This document shows positions 26,131 to 34,392 of a stretch of 64,000 bases of DNA, piece by piece. The notes under the pieces are model-generated. The model was not told the origin of the DNA, did no database searches, and saw nothing but the letters and a program-made list of their open reading frames with translations. Every line of letters begins with the position of its first letter. Within the stretch, counting starts at the first letter, position 1. The stretch comes from MKSF01 sp037190225 (lineage in GTDB: Bacteria > Bacteroidota > Bacteroidia > Chitinophagales > Chitinophagaceae). The DNA is taken from NCBI GenBank assembly GCA_037190225.1, contig JBBCJL010000013.1, positions 62,001-126,000 on the forward strand, read 5' to 3'. The translations under genes were made by a program, and so were the position numbers.

Positions 26131-26838
26131 ATGAATCCTATTGAAGTCTTGATGATTGTTACAAATGTCGGTCAGTACGGGAGCACAGACCTGCATACGG
26201 GATTGTGGCTGAGCGAACTGACCCATATCTATCACGCTGCTGAGGAGAACGGCTATGGCATAACGATTGCAAGTCCGGAAGGCGGCAATGTTCCTGTCGA
26301 CCCGGAAAGCCTGAGGGTCTTTGCGCTTGATAAGGTCTCAAAAGCGTATTGGAGCGACCCGGTCTTCAGGCGGCTGCTTAGCAGCAGCGCAGCCCTGGAT
26401 GCTGTTTCCGGACGGCAGTTTGATATGGTGTACCTGGCAGGAGGACATGGCACTATGTATGATTTCCCAGGTAATGCAGCAATACAGTCCGTTACAGCCC
26501 GTCATTATGAAAACGGTAAGCTGGTGGCCGCTATTTGTCATGGGGTTGGCGGTCTGCTGAACGTTAAGCTGCCGGATAACACATATTTGGTAAAGGATAA
26601 GACCCTTACCGGCTTTAGCTGGCTGGAAGAGAGCCTGGCCGGCAGGAAGAAAAAGGTACCGTTCAACCTGGAAGCTGCCTTAAAGGAAAGAGGCGCTGAT
26701 TACAGGAAAGCGTTTATCCCTATGACCTCTAAAGTTGTGGTAAGCGGTAATTTAATAACCGGGCAGAATCCTTTCAGTTCAAAAGAAATGGCAAAAGTCA
26801 TCATTGGTGAGCTGGAGCAGCAAAAATTAGGTAAATAA
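26131..26838 (+). CDS. DJ-1/PfpI (class I glutamine amidotransferase-like) protein
   Basis: A 235-aa cytoplasmic protein of the Hsp31/DJ-1 group. The nucleophile elbow AICHGVGGL places Cys136 with His137 beside it, and GGHGTMYDFP upstream forms the oxyanion region. ITGQNPFSSKEMAKVII near the C-terminus is a further hallmark. Members act as glyoxalase III, protein deglycase-like or chaperone proteins. The next gene starts one base after its stop, so the two are translated from one message. Confidence 0.88.
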   Translation: MNPIEVLMIVTNVGQYGSTDLHTGLWLSELTHIYHAAEENGYGITIASPEGGNVPVDPESLRVFALDKVSKAYWSDPVFRRLLSSSAALDAVSGRQFDMVYLAGGHGTMYDFPGNAAIQSVTARHYENGKLVAAICHGVGGLLNVKLPDNTYLVKDKTLTGFSWLEESLAGRKKKVPFNLEAALKERGADYRKAFIPMTSKVVVSGNLITGQNPFSSKEMAKVIIGELEQQKLGK

Positions 26839-26839
26839 T

Positions 26840-27763
26840 ATGCAAACAATATTGGGTGCTAACGGGCAGATCGGCGAGGAGCTTGCAAGAGAATTAAAGA
26901 GGAACTTTACTTCAGCTATCAGGATCGTAAGCCGTAAGGCCAGGCAGGTAAATGATACGGATACGGTCTTTTCTGCCGACCTGTCTGTCAGGGAAAAAGC
27001 GATAGAAGCGGTCAAAGGCAGTGAGGTCGCTTATTTTACTTTGGGGCTTCCGATCGGCTCCGATCTGTGGGAGCAGCAGTTCCCGGTCATTCTCGAAAAT
27101 GTTATTGAAGCCTGCAGGATCAATGGTACCAGGCTGGTATTCTTTGACAATACCTATATGTATCCGCAGGATGGCAGAGTGCTCCGGGAAGACACGGCTT
27201 TTGACCCTGTCGGGAGAAAGGGAAAGGTAAGGAGAGCAATGGCTGAAATGGTTTTGAAGGCCATGAGATCGGGAGAATTGGAAGCGGTCATCTGCCGTGC
27301 CCCTGAATTCTATGGGCCGGGTAAAACGCAAAGCATTACCAACACCTTGATCTTCAATAATATCAGGGAAGATAAAAAGCTGAAGGTACCGTTAAGCGCG
27401 CATAAAAAAAGAAGCCTGATCTGGACGCCTGATGCCAGCCGTGCCACTGCGCTGATCGGTAACACTCCCGGGGCTTTCGGTCAAACGTGGCATTTGCCTG
27501 TTGATGAAAGCCATCCTACCTATGAGCAATTCATTGCACTGGCTTCGGAGGTCTATGGTAAAGAGCTGAAATACCTGGTTATACCAAAGCTGATCTTTAA
27601 GATAGGCTCCGTATTCAATAAGGAAGCTAAAGAGCTGCTGGAGCTGCTGCCGAGATACAAACACGATAATATCTTTGACGATTCAAAATTCAGAGCACGC
27701 TTCCCTGACTTCCGGGTAACCACTTACCGGCAAGGCATAGAACAGATAAAGAACGAAAAATAA
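26840..27763 (+). CDS. NAD(P)-dependent epimerase/dehydratase-like (extended SDR) protein
   Basis: A 307-aa protein. The dinucleotide-binding motif GANGQIG is at residues 6-12, and the chain follows the extended-SDR pattern with FFDNTYMYPQDG, an APEFYGPG segment, and a C-terminal substrate domain. The usual YxxxK catalytic pair is not obvious (RKGKVRRAMAEMV stands in that region), so it may be an atypical SDR. It is fused transcriptionally to the DJ-1 gene (1-base gap). Joint detoxification of reactive carbonyls is an inference from this pairing. Confidence 0.75.
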   Translation: MQTILGANGQIGEELARELKRNFTSAIRIVSRKARQVNDTDTVFSADLSVREKAIEAVKGSEVAYFTLGLPIGSDLWEQQFPVILENVIEACRINGTRLVFFDNTYMYPQDGRVLREDTAFDPVGRKGKVRRAMAEMVLKAMRSGELEAVICRAPEFYGPGKTQSITNTLIFNNIREDKKLKVPLSAHKKRSLIWTPDASRATALIGNTPGAFGQTWHLPVDESHPTYEQFIALASEVYGKELKYLVIPKLIFKIGSVFNKEAKELLELLPRYKHDNIFDDSKFRARFPDFRVTTYRQGIEQIKNEK

Positions 27764-27863
27764 CACCTGCTACCTGTTTTGCTCTTTCTCTCATACGTCT
27801 AAGAGCATAGCATATTATCCGTTTACGGGTCAAAATCAAAAAGCACCTTTGCCGCTAAGATAT

Positions 27864-27900
27864 AAAAAGCGCGGCAGGCTCCCCGGAGCCTGCCGCGCTG
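27864..27900 (-). terminator. Terminator of the M3 peptidase gene
   Basis: A 15-bp perfect GC-rich stem (27868-27882 with 27885-27899) around a two-base apex, followed on the minus strand by TTTTTATA. It starts 6 bases beyond the stop of the M3 peptidase gene and may also stop the convergent epimerase transcript. Confidence 0.85.
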
Positions 27901-27905
27901 TATGG

Positions 27906-29930
27906 TTATTGTAATCCTGCGCGTCTCAGGAGCGCCGCGGTATCCGGCTTGCGGCCCCTGAAGTCCATATAGAGCTGCATCGGGTCTACTGTACCGCCCG
28001 AGCTGAGCAGCACTTTGAATTTTGCCGCTGTCTCCGGGTCAAAGATGCCGTTTTCGCGGAAATACTCAAAGGCATCGGCGTCCAGCACCTCCGCCCATTT
28101 ATAGGAATAATAGCCTGCGGCATATCCCCCGGCAAAAATATGGGAGAAGGAAGGGCTGACGGCTGTCCCGGGTATGTCAGGATAAAGCAGGGTCTGCCGG
28201 ATAGTATTCTTTTCAAATATTTCTACAGGCGCCTCTATGCGGGCATCCGTATGGTACTCCATATCCAGCATGCCAAATCCCAGCTGCCTTACGGTCTGGT
28301 ATCCCTGCATAAAATTGGCAGAGGCCACTATCTTATCGATAAAAGCATCTGACAGCGGCTCATGGGTCTCGTAATGCCTCGCGAACTCCCGGAGAAATGA
28401 TTTTTCATAACAGTAGTTTTCCATGAACTGCGAGGGCAGCTCCACGAAATCCCAGTAAACATTGGTGCCGGACAGGGTCTCATACTGCGTATCCGCCAGT
28501 ATGCCATGAAGGGCATGGCCGAATTCGTGGAACAGGGTCGTCACTTCCGTAAAGGTCAGCAGGGAAGGGGTAGTGCCTACGGGCCTGGAAAAGTTACAGA
28601 CAATGGAAATGTGCGGGCGGTGGTCGCCGGTTACGTCCTTATGCTGGCCCCGGTAAGCGGTCATCCAGGCGCCCGGCCGCTTGCCTTCCCTGGGGAAAAA
28701 ATCAGTGTATAAAAGCGCTTTGTGCCGTCCGTCTTCCATGACCTCGTACACATTTACTTCCGGGTGATATTTCTGGATGTCATCGCGCAGCCGGAACGTT
28801 AAGCCGTACAGCCGTTCCGCTGCATGGAACGCAGCCTGCAGGACGTTCTGAAGCGAGAAGTAAGGCTTTAAGGCCTCCTCGCTGTAGTCAAAAAGCTGCT
28901 CCTTTACCTTCTCCTCATAATAGGCATGGTCATAGGCCATCAGGGTATCTATGCCGTCTTTTGCTGCCAGCGCCGCCAGCTGCGCTATTTCGCGGTCTGC
29001 GAAGGGCCGGGCTTTCTGCAGCAGGTCCTGCAGAAAGGAAAGGACAGCAGGGGTATTCCCGGCCATACGTTCCTGCAATACAAAATCAGCGTGATGCTCA
29101 AATCCCAGCAACCGGGCCCTTTCTTTACGCAGGGCCACAATATCCTTTATGATCTGCTCATTATTGTACTCATTATCGTGAAGCGCCCTGCTGCCTGAAG
29201 CACGGTGGATCTCGGCGCGCAGCTCCCGGTTCGTGCTGTATTTCAGGAATGGTGTGATGCTGGGGAACTGCAGGGTGAAGATCCAGCCCTCTTTGCCGCG
29301 CTTTTCAGCCGCAGCTTTTGCTGCTGCTATGACATCGTCAGGAAGGCCGCCCAGGTCCTGTTCCCGGGTAAGATGCAGTATATAGCCGTTGGTCTCAGCA
29401 AGGACGTTCTGTGAGAAGCGCACGCCCAGGGTCGCCAGCTCCCGGTCAATGCTGCGCAGCCTTTCCTTGGCCGCTTCATCCAGCAGGGCCCCGTTCCTTA
29501 CAAAGCTTTTATAGGTCTTGTCCAGCAGCCGCTGCTGTTCTCCTGTAAGCGCGGGCTTGTCAGCGTGCTCGTGGACATAGCGTACCCTTTCGAACAGGCC
29601 TTTATTCAGCATGATGTCATTGCCGTAAGCAGCCAGCTCCGGGGATATTCTCCTGGCAGCTTCCTCAAGATAATCGTTGGTTTCCGCTGAGTTCAGGTTG
29701 AAGAAGATCTCCGAAACCACCTGCAGCCTGTGTCCTGCTTTTTCCAGGGCTTCGATGGTATTGGCGAATGAAGGTGTCTGGGGATCCTGTACAATAGCGT
29801 CTATTTCAGACTTCGCTGCGGTGATCAGTTCCATAATGGCCGGCTCGAACTGTTCCTGCCGGATATCGTCAAAAGGCACGCTTTCCAGCGGTGTCCTGAA
29901 AGGATGCAGTAATATATTGTGGTCTTCCAT
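27906..29930 (-). CDS. dcp: M3 family peptidase (peptidyl-dipeptidase Dcp-like)
   Basis: A 674-aa zinc metallopeptidase. HEFGH at residues 468-472 is the thimet-oligopeptidase-type active site, and the surrounding TLFHEFGHALHG, the C-terminal AGGYAAGYYSYKWAEV and MDFRGRKPD segments are the standard Dcp/OpdA motifs. The length is normal for the family. No signal peptide is seen, so it should trim oligopeptides in the cytoplasm. Distinguishing Dcp from oligopeptidase A is not certain; the C-terminal FRGR..D motif favours Dcp. Its start overlaps nothing functional; gldG is divergent. Confidence 0.9.
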   Translation of the reverse strand: MEDHNILLHPFRTPLESVPFDDIRQEQFEPAIMELITAAKSEIDAIVQDPQTPSFANTIEALEKAGHRLQVVSEIFFNLNSAETNDYLEEAARRISPELAAYGNDIMLNKGLFERVRYVHEHADKPALTGEQQRLLDKTYKSFVRNGALLDEAAKERLRSIDRELATLGVRFSQNVLAETNGYILHLTREQDLGGLPDDVIAAAKAAAEKRGKEGWIFTLQFPSITPFLKYSTNRELRAEIHRASGSRALHDNEYNNEQIIKDIVALRKERARLLGFEHHADFVLQERMAGNTPAVLSFLQDLLQKARPFADREIAQLAALAAKDGIDTLMAYDHAYYEEKVKEQLFDYSEEALKPYFSLQNVLQAAFHAAERLYGLTFRLRDDIQKYHPEVNVYEVMEDGRHKALLYTDFFPREGKRPGAWMTAYRGQHKDVTGDHRPHISIVCNFSRPVGTTPSLLTFTEVTTLFHEFGHALHGILADTQYETLSGTNVYWDFVELPSQFMENYCYEKSFLREFARHYETHEPLSDAFIDKIVASANFMQGYQTVRQLGFGMLDMEYHTDARIEAPVEIFEKNTIRQTLLYPDIPGTAVSPSFSHIFAGGYAAGYYSYKWAEVLDADAFEYFRENGIFDPETAAKFKVLLSSGGTVDPMQLYMDFRGRKPDTAALLRRAGLQ

Positions 29931-30161
29931 AATATTATTGGTTGGAGTGATGGTTCGCTTACAAATTTAAGGCAGAAAAATGTTTATAAACAGTTACAGC
30001 ACGATACCGGGGTATTTACCGCGGGTGGCCCCGGCGGCGGATTAAGGCAGCAAAAGGCGGAAGATTTTATACAAAATAGTAGTTTATTATATAACTTAGC
30101 GCAATTATCTGACGCTGTCCAGGCAGCACTAAAAAGTACATTTCAGTTCGATTCATTATAT

Positions 30162-31865
30162 ATGGCAACCGGGAAAAAAAGTAATACCAGGCAGAGAGCA
30201 GCAAGAAATCTGGTGATATTGGGTGTAGTATTAATTCTTGTCAATATACTGGCGTATAACTTTCATATTCAGGCAGACCTTACTACCGATAAGCGATATA
30301 CCACTACCAGGGCTACGGAGCACCTGATCGGCAACCTGGAGCAGCCTGTTCATATCACGGTCTTCCTGACCGGGAAGAATGTGCCGGCGGCTTTCCAGAG
30401 GCTGGCAAAATCGACACAGGATGTCCTGCTGAACTTTAAAAGGATCAATAAGCATAAAATTGATGTAGTGACCGTTGACCCCAACGGGGATGACAGTACG
30501 GTGCTCCAGAGGCTGAGAGACTTCCGGATGGAGGGAGTGATAGCTACCATTGACGCCGGTAAGCAGGGTACCCAGCAAAAAATGATCTTCCCCTGGGTGC
30601 TGGTGGAAAATGTCCAGACAGGCGCGGCCATTCCTGTCTTTATCCAGGAGACCAATGCGCCCCAGCTTTCCAGGACCGTGCTGAACAAGTCGGAGATGCT
30701 GCTGGAGTATAATATCGCGAATGCGATCAGCCAGGTCACTAAAAAGGAAAGGGAAACGGTCGTGTTCCTGACAGGCAACGGTGAAGACCTGGGCTACAAT
30801 TATATGAGTGCTATAGGGCACCTGGCCGATTATTACCTGATAGATACGCTGAATTTAAAGATGGCCGGTTACATTCCCCCGGAGATCAATACCCTTATCA
30901 TCAGCAGCCCTTACGAGGCTTTCAGTGAGGTAGAAAAGTATAAGCTGGACCAGTACCTGATGCGGGGCGGTAATATATTTATGCTGCTCAACCAGGCTAC
31001 GGGCTCGCTGGACAGCTTCCGCCAGGCGAACGGGAAATATAATGTGCTGCCCGTGGACCTTAACCTGAGCGACCTGCTGTTCGACTATGGAGTAAGGATC
31101 AACCCGAACGTTCTGGCAGATGGCGCTGAATACGAGATGATCCCCCTGTCAAAATCCGGCAGGAAAGAGGAGTCTATGCTGTATCCCTGGGTCTACTTCC
31201 CTGTCTTAAGCGGGAACAGCGATCATCCCGTTACTAAAAACCTGGATGGTGTGCTGGGGCGCTTTGTCAGCAGCATTGACGTGCTGGACCAGAACGATGA
31301 AATTAAGAAGACGGTATTATTGAGCACTTCCCGCTATACGAAAAAGCTGTCACTGCCTTTACCCCTGTCCTTATTTGACGCGGTCATAGAATTCAACATC
31401 GCCGAATTCAATGCTTCCCATATCCCGGTGGCGGTATTGCTGGAGGGTAATTTCAGGTCGCATTATACGGGTCGCCTGCCTGCCGAGGTGCAGGCCTATA
31501 TACAGCAGTCGGGACAGCAGCCCCTTACCGGGTCGGGCGGCAAAGGCAAGCTCATCGTGGTGAGCGATGGTGATGTGATATACAATGATATCGTATCCCA
31601 GGGCCCCCTGGACCTGGGCCAGTATATCTACGGCGGCTATCGCTATGACAATAAGAGCTTTTTACTGAATGCCGTGGAGTATCTTTCCAATGAGCATCAC
31701 CTGCTGGAAGCCAGGAACAAATCATTCAGCAACCGGATACTGGATCCCCAGCGGGTAAAGCAGGAACGTGCCCGGTGGCAGCTGGTGAATATCGGCGTTC
31801 CCGTTATAATGATCCTGCTGCTGGGTGGCATCTGGGGATTCGTACGTAAGAAAAGATATGCCTAG
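30162..31865 (+). CDS. gldG: Gliding-motility ABC transporter-associated protein GldG
   Basis: A 567-aa protein. I chose the ATG at 30162 (MATGKKSNTRQ), since the 81 residues upstream in frame are not protein-like. Near the N-terminus a transmembrane helix (LVILGVVLILVNILAYNF) leads to DLTTDKRYTTTRAT, the hallmark of GldG. A large extracytoplasmic region follows, and a C-terminal helix (VPVIMILLLGGIWGFV) ends in basic residues. In Flavobacterium GldG works with GldA and GldF. Here neither partner is adjacent: dcp lies divergently upstream and tryptophan dioxygenase follows after 36 bases. Confidence 0.8.
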   Translation: MATGKKSNTRQRAARNLVILGVVLILVNILAYNFHIQADLTTDKRYTTTRATEHLIGNLEQPVHITVFLTGKNVPAAFQRLAKSTQDVLLNFKRINKHKIDVVTVDPNGDDSTVLQRLRDFRMEGVIATIDAGKQGTQQKMIFPWVLVENVQTGAAIPVFIQETNAPQLSRTVLNKSEMLLEYNIANAISQVTKKERETVVFLTGNGEDLGYNYMSAIGHLADYYLIDTLNLKMAGYIPPEINTLIISSPYEAFSEVEKYKLDQYLMRGGNIFMLLNQATGSLDSFRQANGKYNVLPVDLNLSDLLFDYGVRINPNVLADGAEYEMIPLSKSGRKEESMLYPWVYFPVLSGNSDHPVTKNLDGVLGRFVSSIDVLDQNDEIKKTVLLSTSRYTKKLSLPLPLSLFDAVIEFNIAEFNASHIPVAVLLEGNFRSHYTGRLPAEVQAYIQQSGQQPLTGSGGKGKLIVVSDGDVIYNDIVSQGPLDLGQYIYGGYRYDNKSFLLNAVEYLSNEHHLLEARNKSFSNRILDPQRVKQERARWQLVNIGVPVIMILLLGGIWGFVRKKRYA

Positions 31866-31901
31866 ATCATATCTAATTTATTAACCCATAATAATCAGAT
31901 T

Positions 31902-32957
31902 ATGAATTTTAAAGACAGAGCGCCGGTTTACTACAGCGAGTACCTGCAATTGGATAAGATACTGGATGCCCAGCATACGGAAAGCGGCAAGGAAGGGATT
32001 AAGGCTGATGATGAATTGTTATTTATCATCATTCACCAGACCTATGAGCTGTGGTTTAAGCAGGTATTGCACGAGGTTAACCTGGTAAGGGAGATATTCA
32101 GGTCCACGGCTGTGGATGATAACGGCGCCAGCATGTATGATGCCGTTCATAAGCTGAAAAGAGTGGTTTCCATCCTGGAGATCCTGGTGCAGCAGATCTC
32201 CGTGCTTGAAACGATGACCGCGCTGGATTTCCTGGATTTCAGGGACCTGCTCCGCCCGGCATCCGGCTTCCAGAGCATACAGTTCAAATCCCTGGAAGCG
32301 GCCCTGGGGCTTGAATTCCAGGACAGGTACGGGAAGGAATATTATACCTCCCAGCTGACGGCAGCCGATGTGGAGCGCGTAAAAGATGTGGAGAAGCAGG
32401 AGTCGCTGCTTACGCTTATCAACAACTGGCTGGAGCGCATGCCCTTTATCAGGGACGACAGCTACTGGACCGGCTACGGCACAGCGGCGGCCGGCGGGAA
32501 TGTCCCGGTCTTTTTCCGCCTGTACAGCGAAGTGTATTACCGGGGGCTGACGGAAGGAGAGCGTGCCCAGAAAGAGGTATTTGATAGCCTGTTCCTGAAC
32601 AGCGAGAGCTACCCTGCAGACCGTAAGCTGAGCCAGGAAGCCAGCAGGAATGCCTTGTTCATTGTGCTGTACCGTGATTACCCGAGGCTGCAGCTGCCTT
32701 TTGAATTGCTGGATACGCTGCTGGAAATAGACGGGCTGATGGGCATGTGGCGTTACCGTCATATACATATGGTGCAGCGTACCATCGGCAAAAGGGTAGG
32801 AACGGGTGGCAGCAGCGGCGCGCATTATCTTAAAAAAGCGGCCGATTCCCACTATATATTCAAAGAATTTTCTGAGCTGACCTCCTTTTTGCTGGCCAGG
32901 AGAGATATCCCTGAGCTGCCGGCGGCGCTGGTAGATGAATTGAGCTTTAAAAAGTAA
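31902..32957 (+). CDS. kynA: Tryptophan 2,3-dioxygenase
   Basis: A 351-aa haem enzyme that opens the indole ring of tryptophan to N-formylkynurenine in the cytoplasm. Family blocks are clear: YYSEYLQLDKIL (residues 10-21), FIIIHQTYELWFKQVLHEV (41-59, with the conserved His45 and ELW), RYRHIHMVQRTIG (His287 in the haem-ligand position) and GTGGSSGAHYL (301-311), which forms the substrate loop. No other kynurenine-pathway gene is in the window. It follows gldG by 36 bases and is closed by a strong terminator, so the two may share a transcript by position only. Confidence 0.88.
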   Translation: MNFKDRAPVYYSEYLQLDKILDAQHTESGKEGIKADDELLFIIIHQTYELWFKQVLHEVNLVREIFRSTAVDDNGASMYDAVHKLKRVVSILEILVQQISVLETMTALDFLDFRDLLRPASGFQSIQFKSLEAALGLEFQDRYGKEYYTSQLTAADVERVKDVEKQESLLTLINNWLERMPFIRDDSYWTGYGTAAAGGNVPVFFRLYSEVYYRGLTEGERAQKEVFDSLFLNSESYPADRKLSQEASRNALFIVLYRDYPRLQLPFELLDTLLEIDGLMGMWRYRHIHMVQRTIGKRVGTGGSSGAHYLKKAADSHYIFKEFSELTSFLLARRDIPELPAALVDELSFKK

Positions 32958-33003
32958 AGCAATAGCGGCTGTCCCAAAGGAGACAGCCGCTATTGCTTTT
33001 TAT
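32956..33003 (+). terminator. Terminator after tryptophan 2,3-dioxygenase
   Basis: An 18-bp perfect stem (32956-32973 with 32982-32999) followed by TTTTTAT. The left arm begins next to the stop codon. Confidence 0.9.
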
Positions 33004-33041
33004 GCGCTTATGAAGTTCCGGGCTGAGGCAATATAACCGGC

Positions 33042-34205
33042 TCAGGATGCTGTAATCCTTCCCGTAACTATTTTGAGCAGGATGATCTTTTTTACGGACA
33101 CCTCTATCTGCCTGCTGAGCGTATCATTGGCCTGCAGCGCCGCTACGATCTGGCGATGCAGCTTTTGTGGGTCATTGGGCATCAGCACCAGGTCGACCCC
33201 CGCTTTAACGGCTTCAAAGTCGGCATTGGGAATGTTTTTGATAGCCCCCATATTCATCGCGTCGGTGGTGACGATCCCTTTGAATCCCAGCTGCTTCTTG
33301 AGCAGGTCCGTTACAATATTCCTGGAAATGCTGGCAGGTATGCCGTTGGGCGTATTGTAACCTTCCGGGTTATTCTTGATCGAGATATGCCCTACCATGA
33401 CCAGCAGGGGGTCAGCAGCGGCTATAATGGTCCGGAACGTTTCCAGCTCCTGCATAGCGCCGTCTATCCATACTTTTTCCTTATGCGTATCGCCTACCAC
33501 AGCGCCGTGTCCGGGAAAGTGCTTGACGGTGGCCGCGATGCCGTTATCCTGGGAATAGTTGATGAACATATTATTATACCTGATCAGCGAGTCCTTGTTG
33601 GTGCTGAAGGCCCGGTTGCTGATCACAGCCTTATTGGCGCCAAGGTCCGCCACCGGCGCAAAATTGATATCAATGTTCAGGGATTTCATGACCAGCATGA
33701 TGCTGTCCAGCGATGCGATCAGCCGGGTGCTGTCAGACAGGCGGGAAGTAGGGCTCATTTTGGGCTGATCCGTAAACTTATTGTGCATTAAGGTGGCCTC
33801 GCAATCGCAGGCTTTGACCGGCAGCAGTCCGCCCTGCGTTTTGGTATTCAGGTATTGCTCCTGTAACCTGAAAGCGCTGCTGGTGCCCTTGAGGAAGATA
33901 TAATTGGCTGCAATGCCCTTATCGGCCAGGGGCTTAACGGATGTTTCGTAGGGAAAGCCCAGCTTTTCGCTGGATGCTATCATGATAAGCTGGGCTGCTT
34001 TTTGTTCAGGGGTCAGGTTGTTAAATATTTCTGAAAGTAAATCCAGGTCCGCCTTGGAGGGGTTATAATAGGCACCCGCAAGCTTATTGGCATATGGTTT
34101 TTCCGTTTTTTGAGCTTTTGGCTTGCTATTTGCTGCTGTATTGTGCTGGCCGTTGGAATTACAGGACAGGATACTGAAGGCTATTAGTAAGAGTAAACTT
34201 CTCAT
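33042..34205 (-). CDS. Glycoside hydrolase family 3 lipoprotein (NagZ-like beta-N-acetylhexosaminidase)
   Basis: A 387-aa protein with a lipoprotein signal (MRSLLLLIAFSILSC, lipidated Cys15). The GH3 barrel carries KHFPGHG at residues 228-234, with a following DTH motif that supplies the catalytic His/Asp dyad typical of bacterial NagZ. A TDAMNMGAI motif near the C-terminus holds the catalytic nucleophile Asp. It should act in the periplasm or on the envelope, cleaving GlcNAc from peptidoglycan fragments or glycans. NagZ is cytoplasmic in enterobacteria; a lipoprotein form is common in Bacteroidota. A single-gene unit. Confidence 0.85.
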   Translation of the reverse strand: MRSLLLLIAFSILSCNSNGQHNTAANSKPKAQKTEKPYANKLAGAYYNPSKADLDLLSEIFNNLTPEQKAAQLIMIASSEKLGFPYETSVKPLADKGIAANYIFLKGTSSAFRLQEQYLNTKTQGGLLPVKACDCEATLMHNKFTDQPKMSPTSRLSDSTRLIASLDSIMLVMKSLNIDINFAPVADLGANKAVISNRAFSTNKDSLIRYNNMFINYSQDNGIAATVKHFPGHGAVVGDTHKEKVWIDGAMQELETFRTIIAAADPLLVMVGHISIKNNPEGYNTPNGIPASISRNIVTDLLKKQLGFKGIVTTDAMNMGAIKNIPNADFEAVKAGVDLVLMPNDPQKLHRQIVAALQANDTLSRQIEVSVKKIILLKIVTGRITAS

Positions 34206-34392
34206 TGAACCGTGATTTAGCTGATAAAGGTATAAAATTTGGGGCTACGGATTTGGACTATATTTTTCTCTTAAGGTTAAAGAGGCAGGCATTCAGGGGT
34301 TTTATCAAAATATTAAACTTTTTGCGGCAGGGATGATTACGGGTCATTTCAGTAATTTTACAGTATATTGTTGATAAAAATCTTTAAATACG

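Noticed and set aside
30162..32957. GldG and tryptophan dioxygenase as a functional pair
   Set aside because: Only a 36-base gap links them. Their biochemical roles are unrelated and nothing else supports a joint function.
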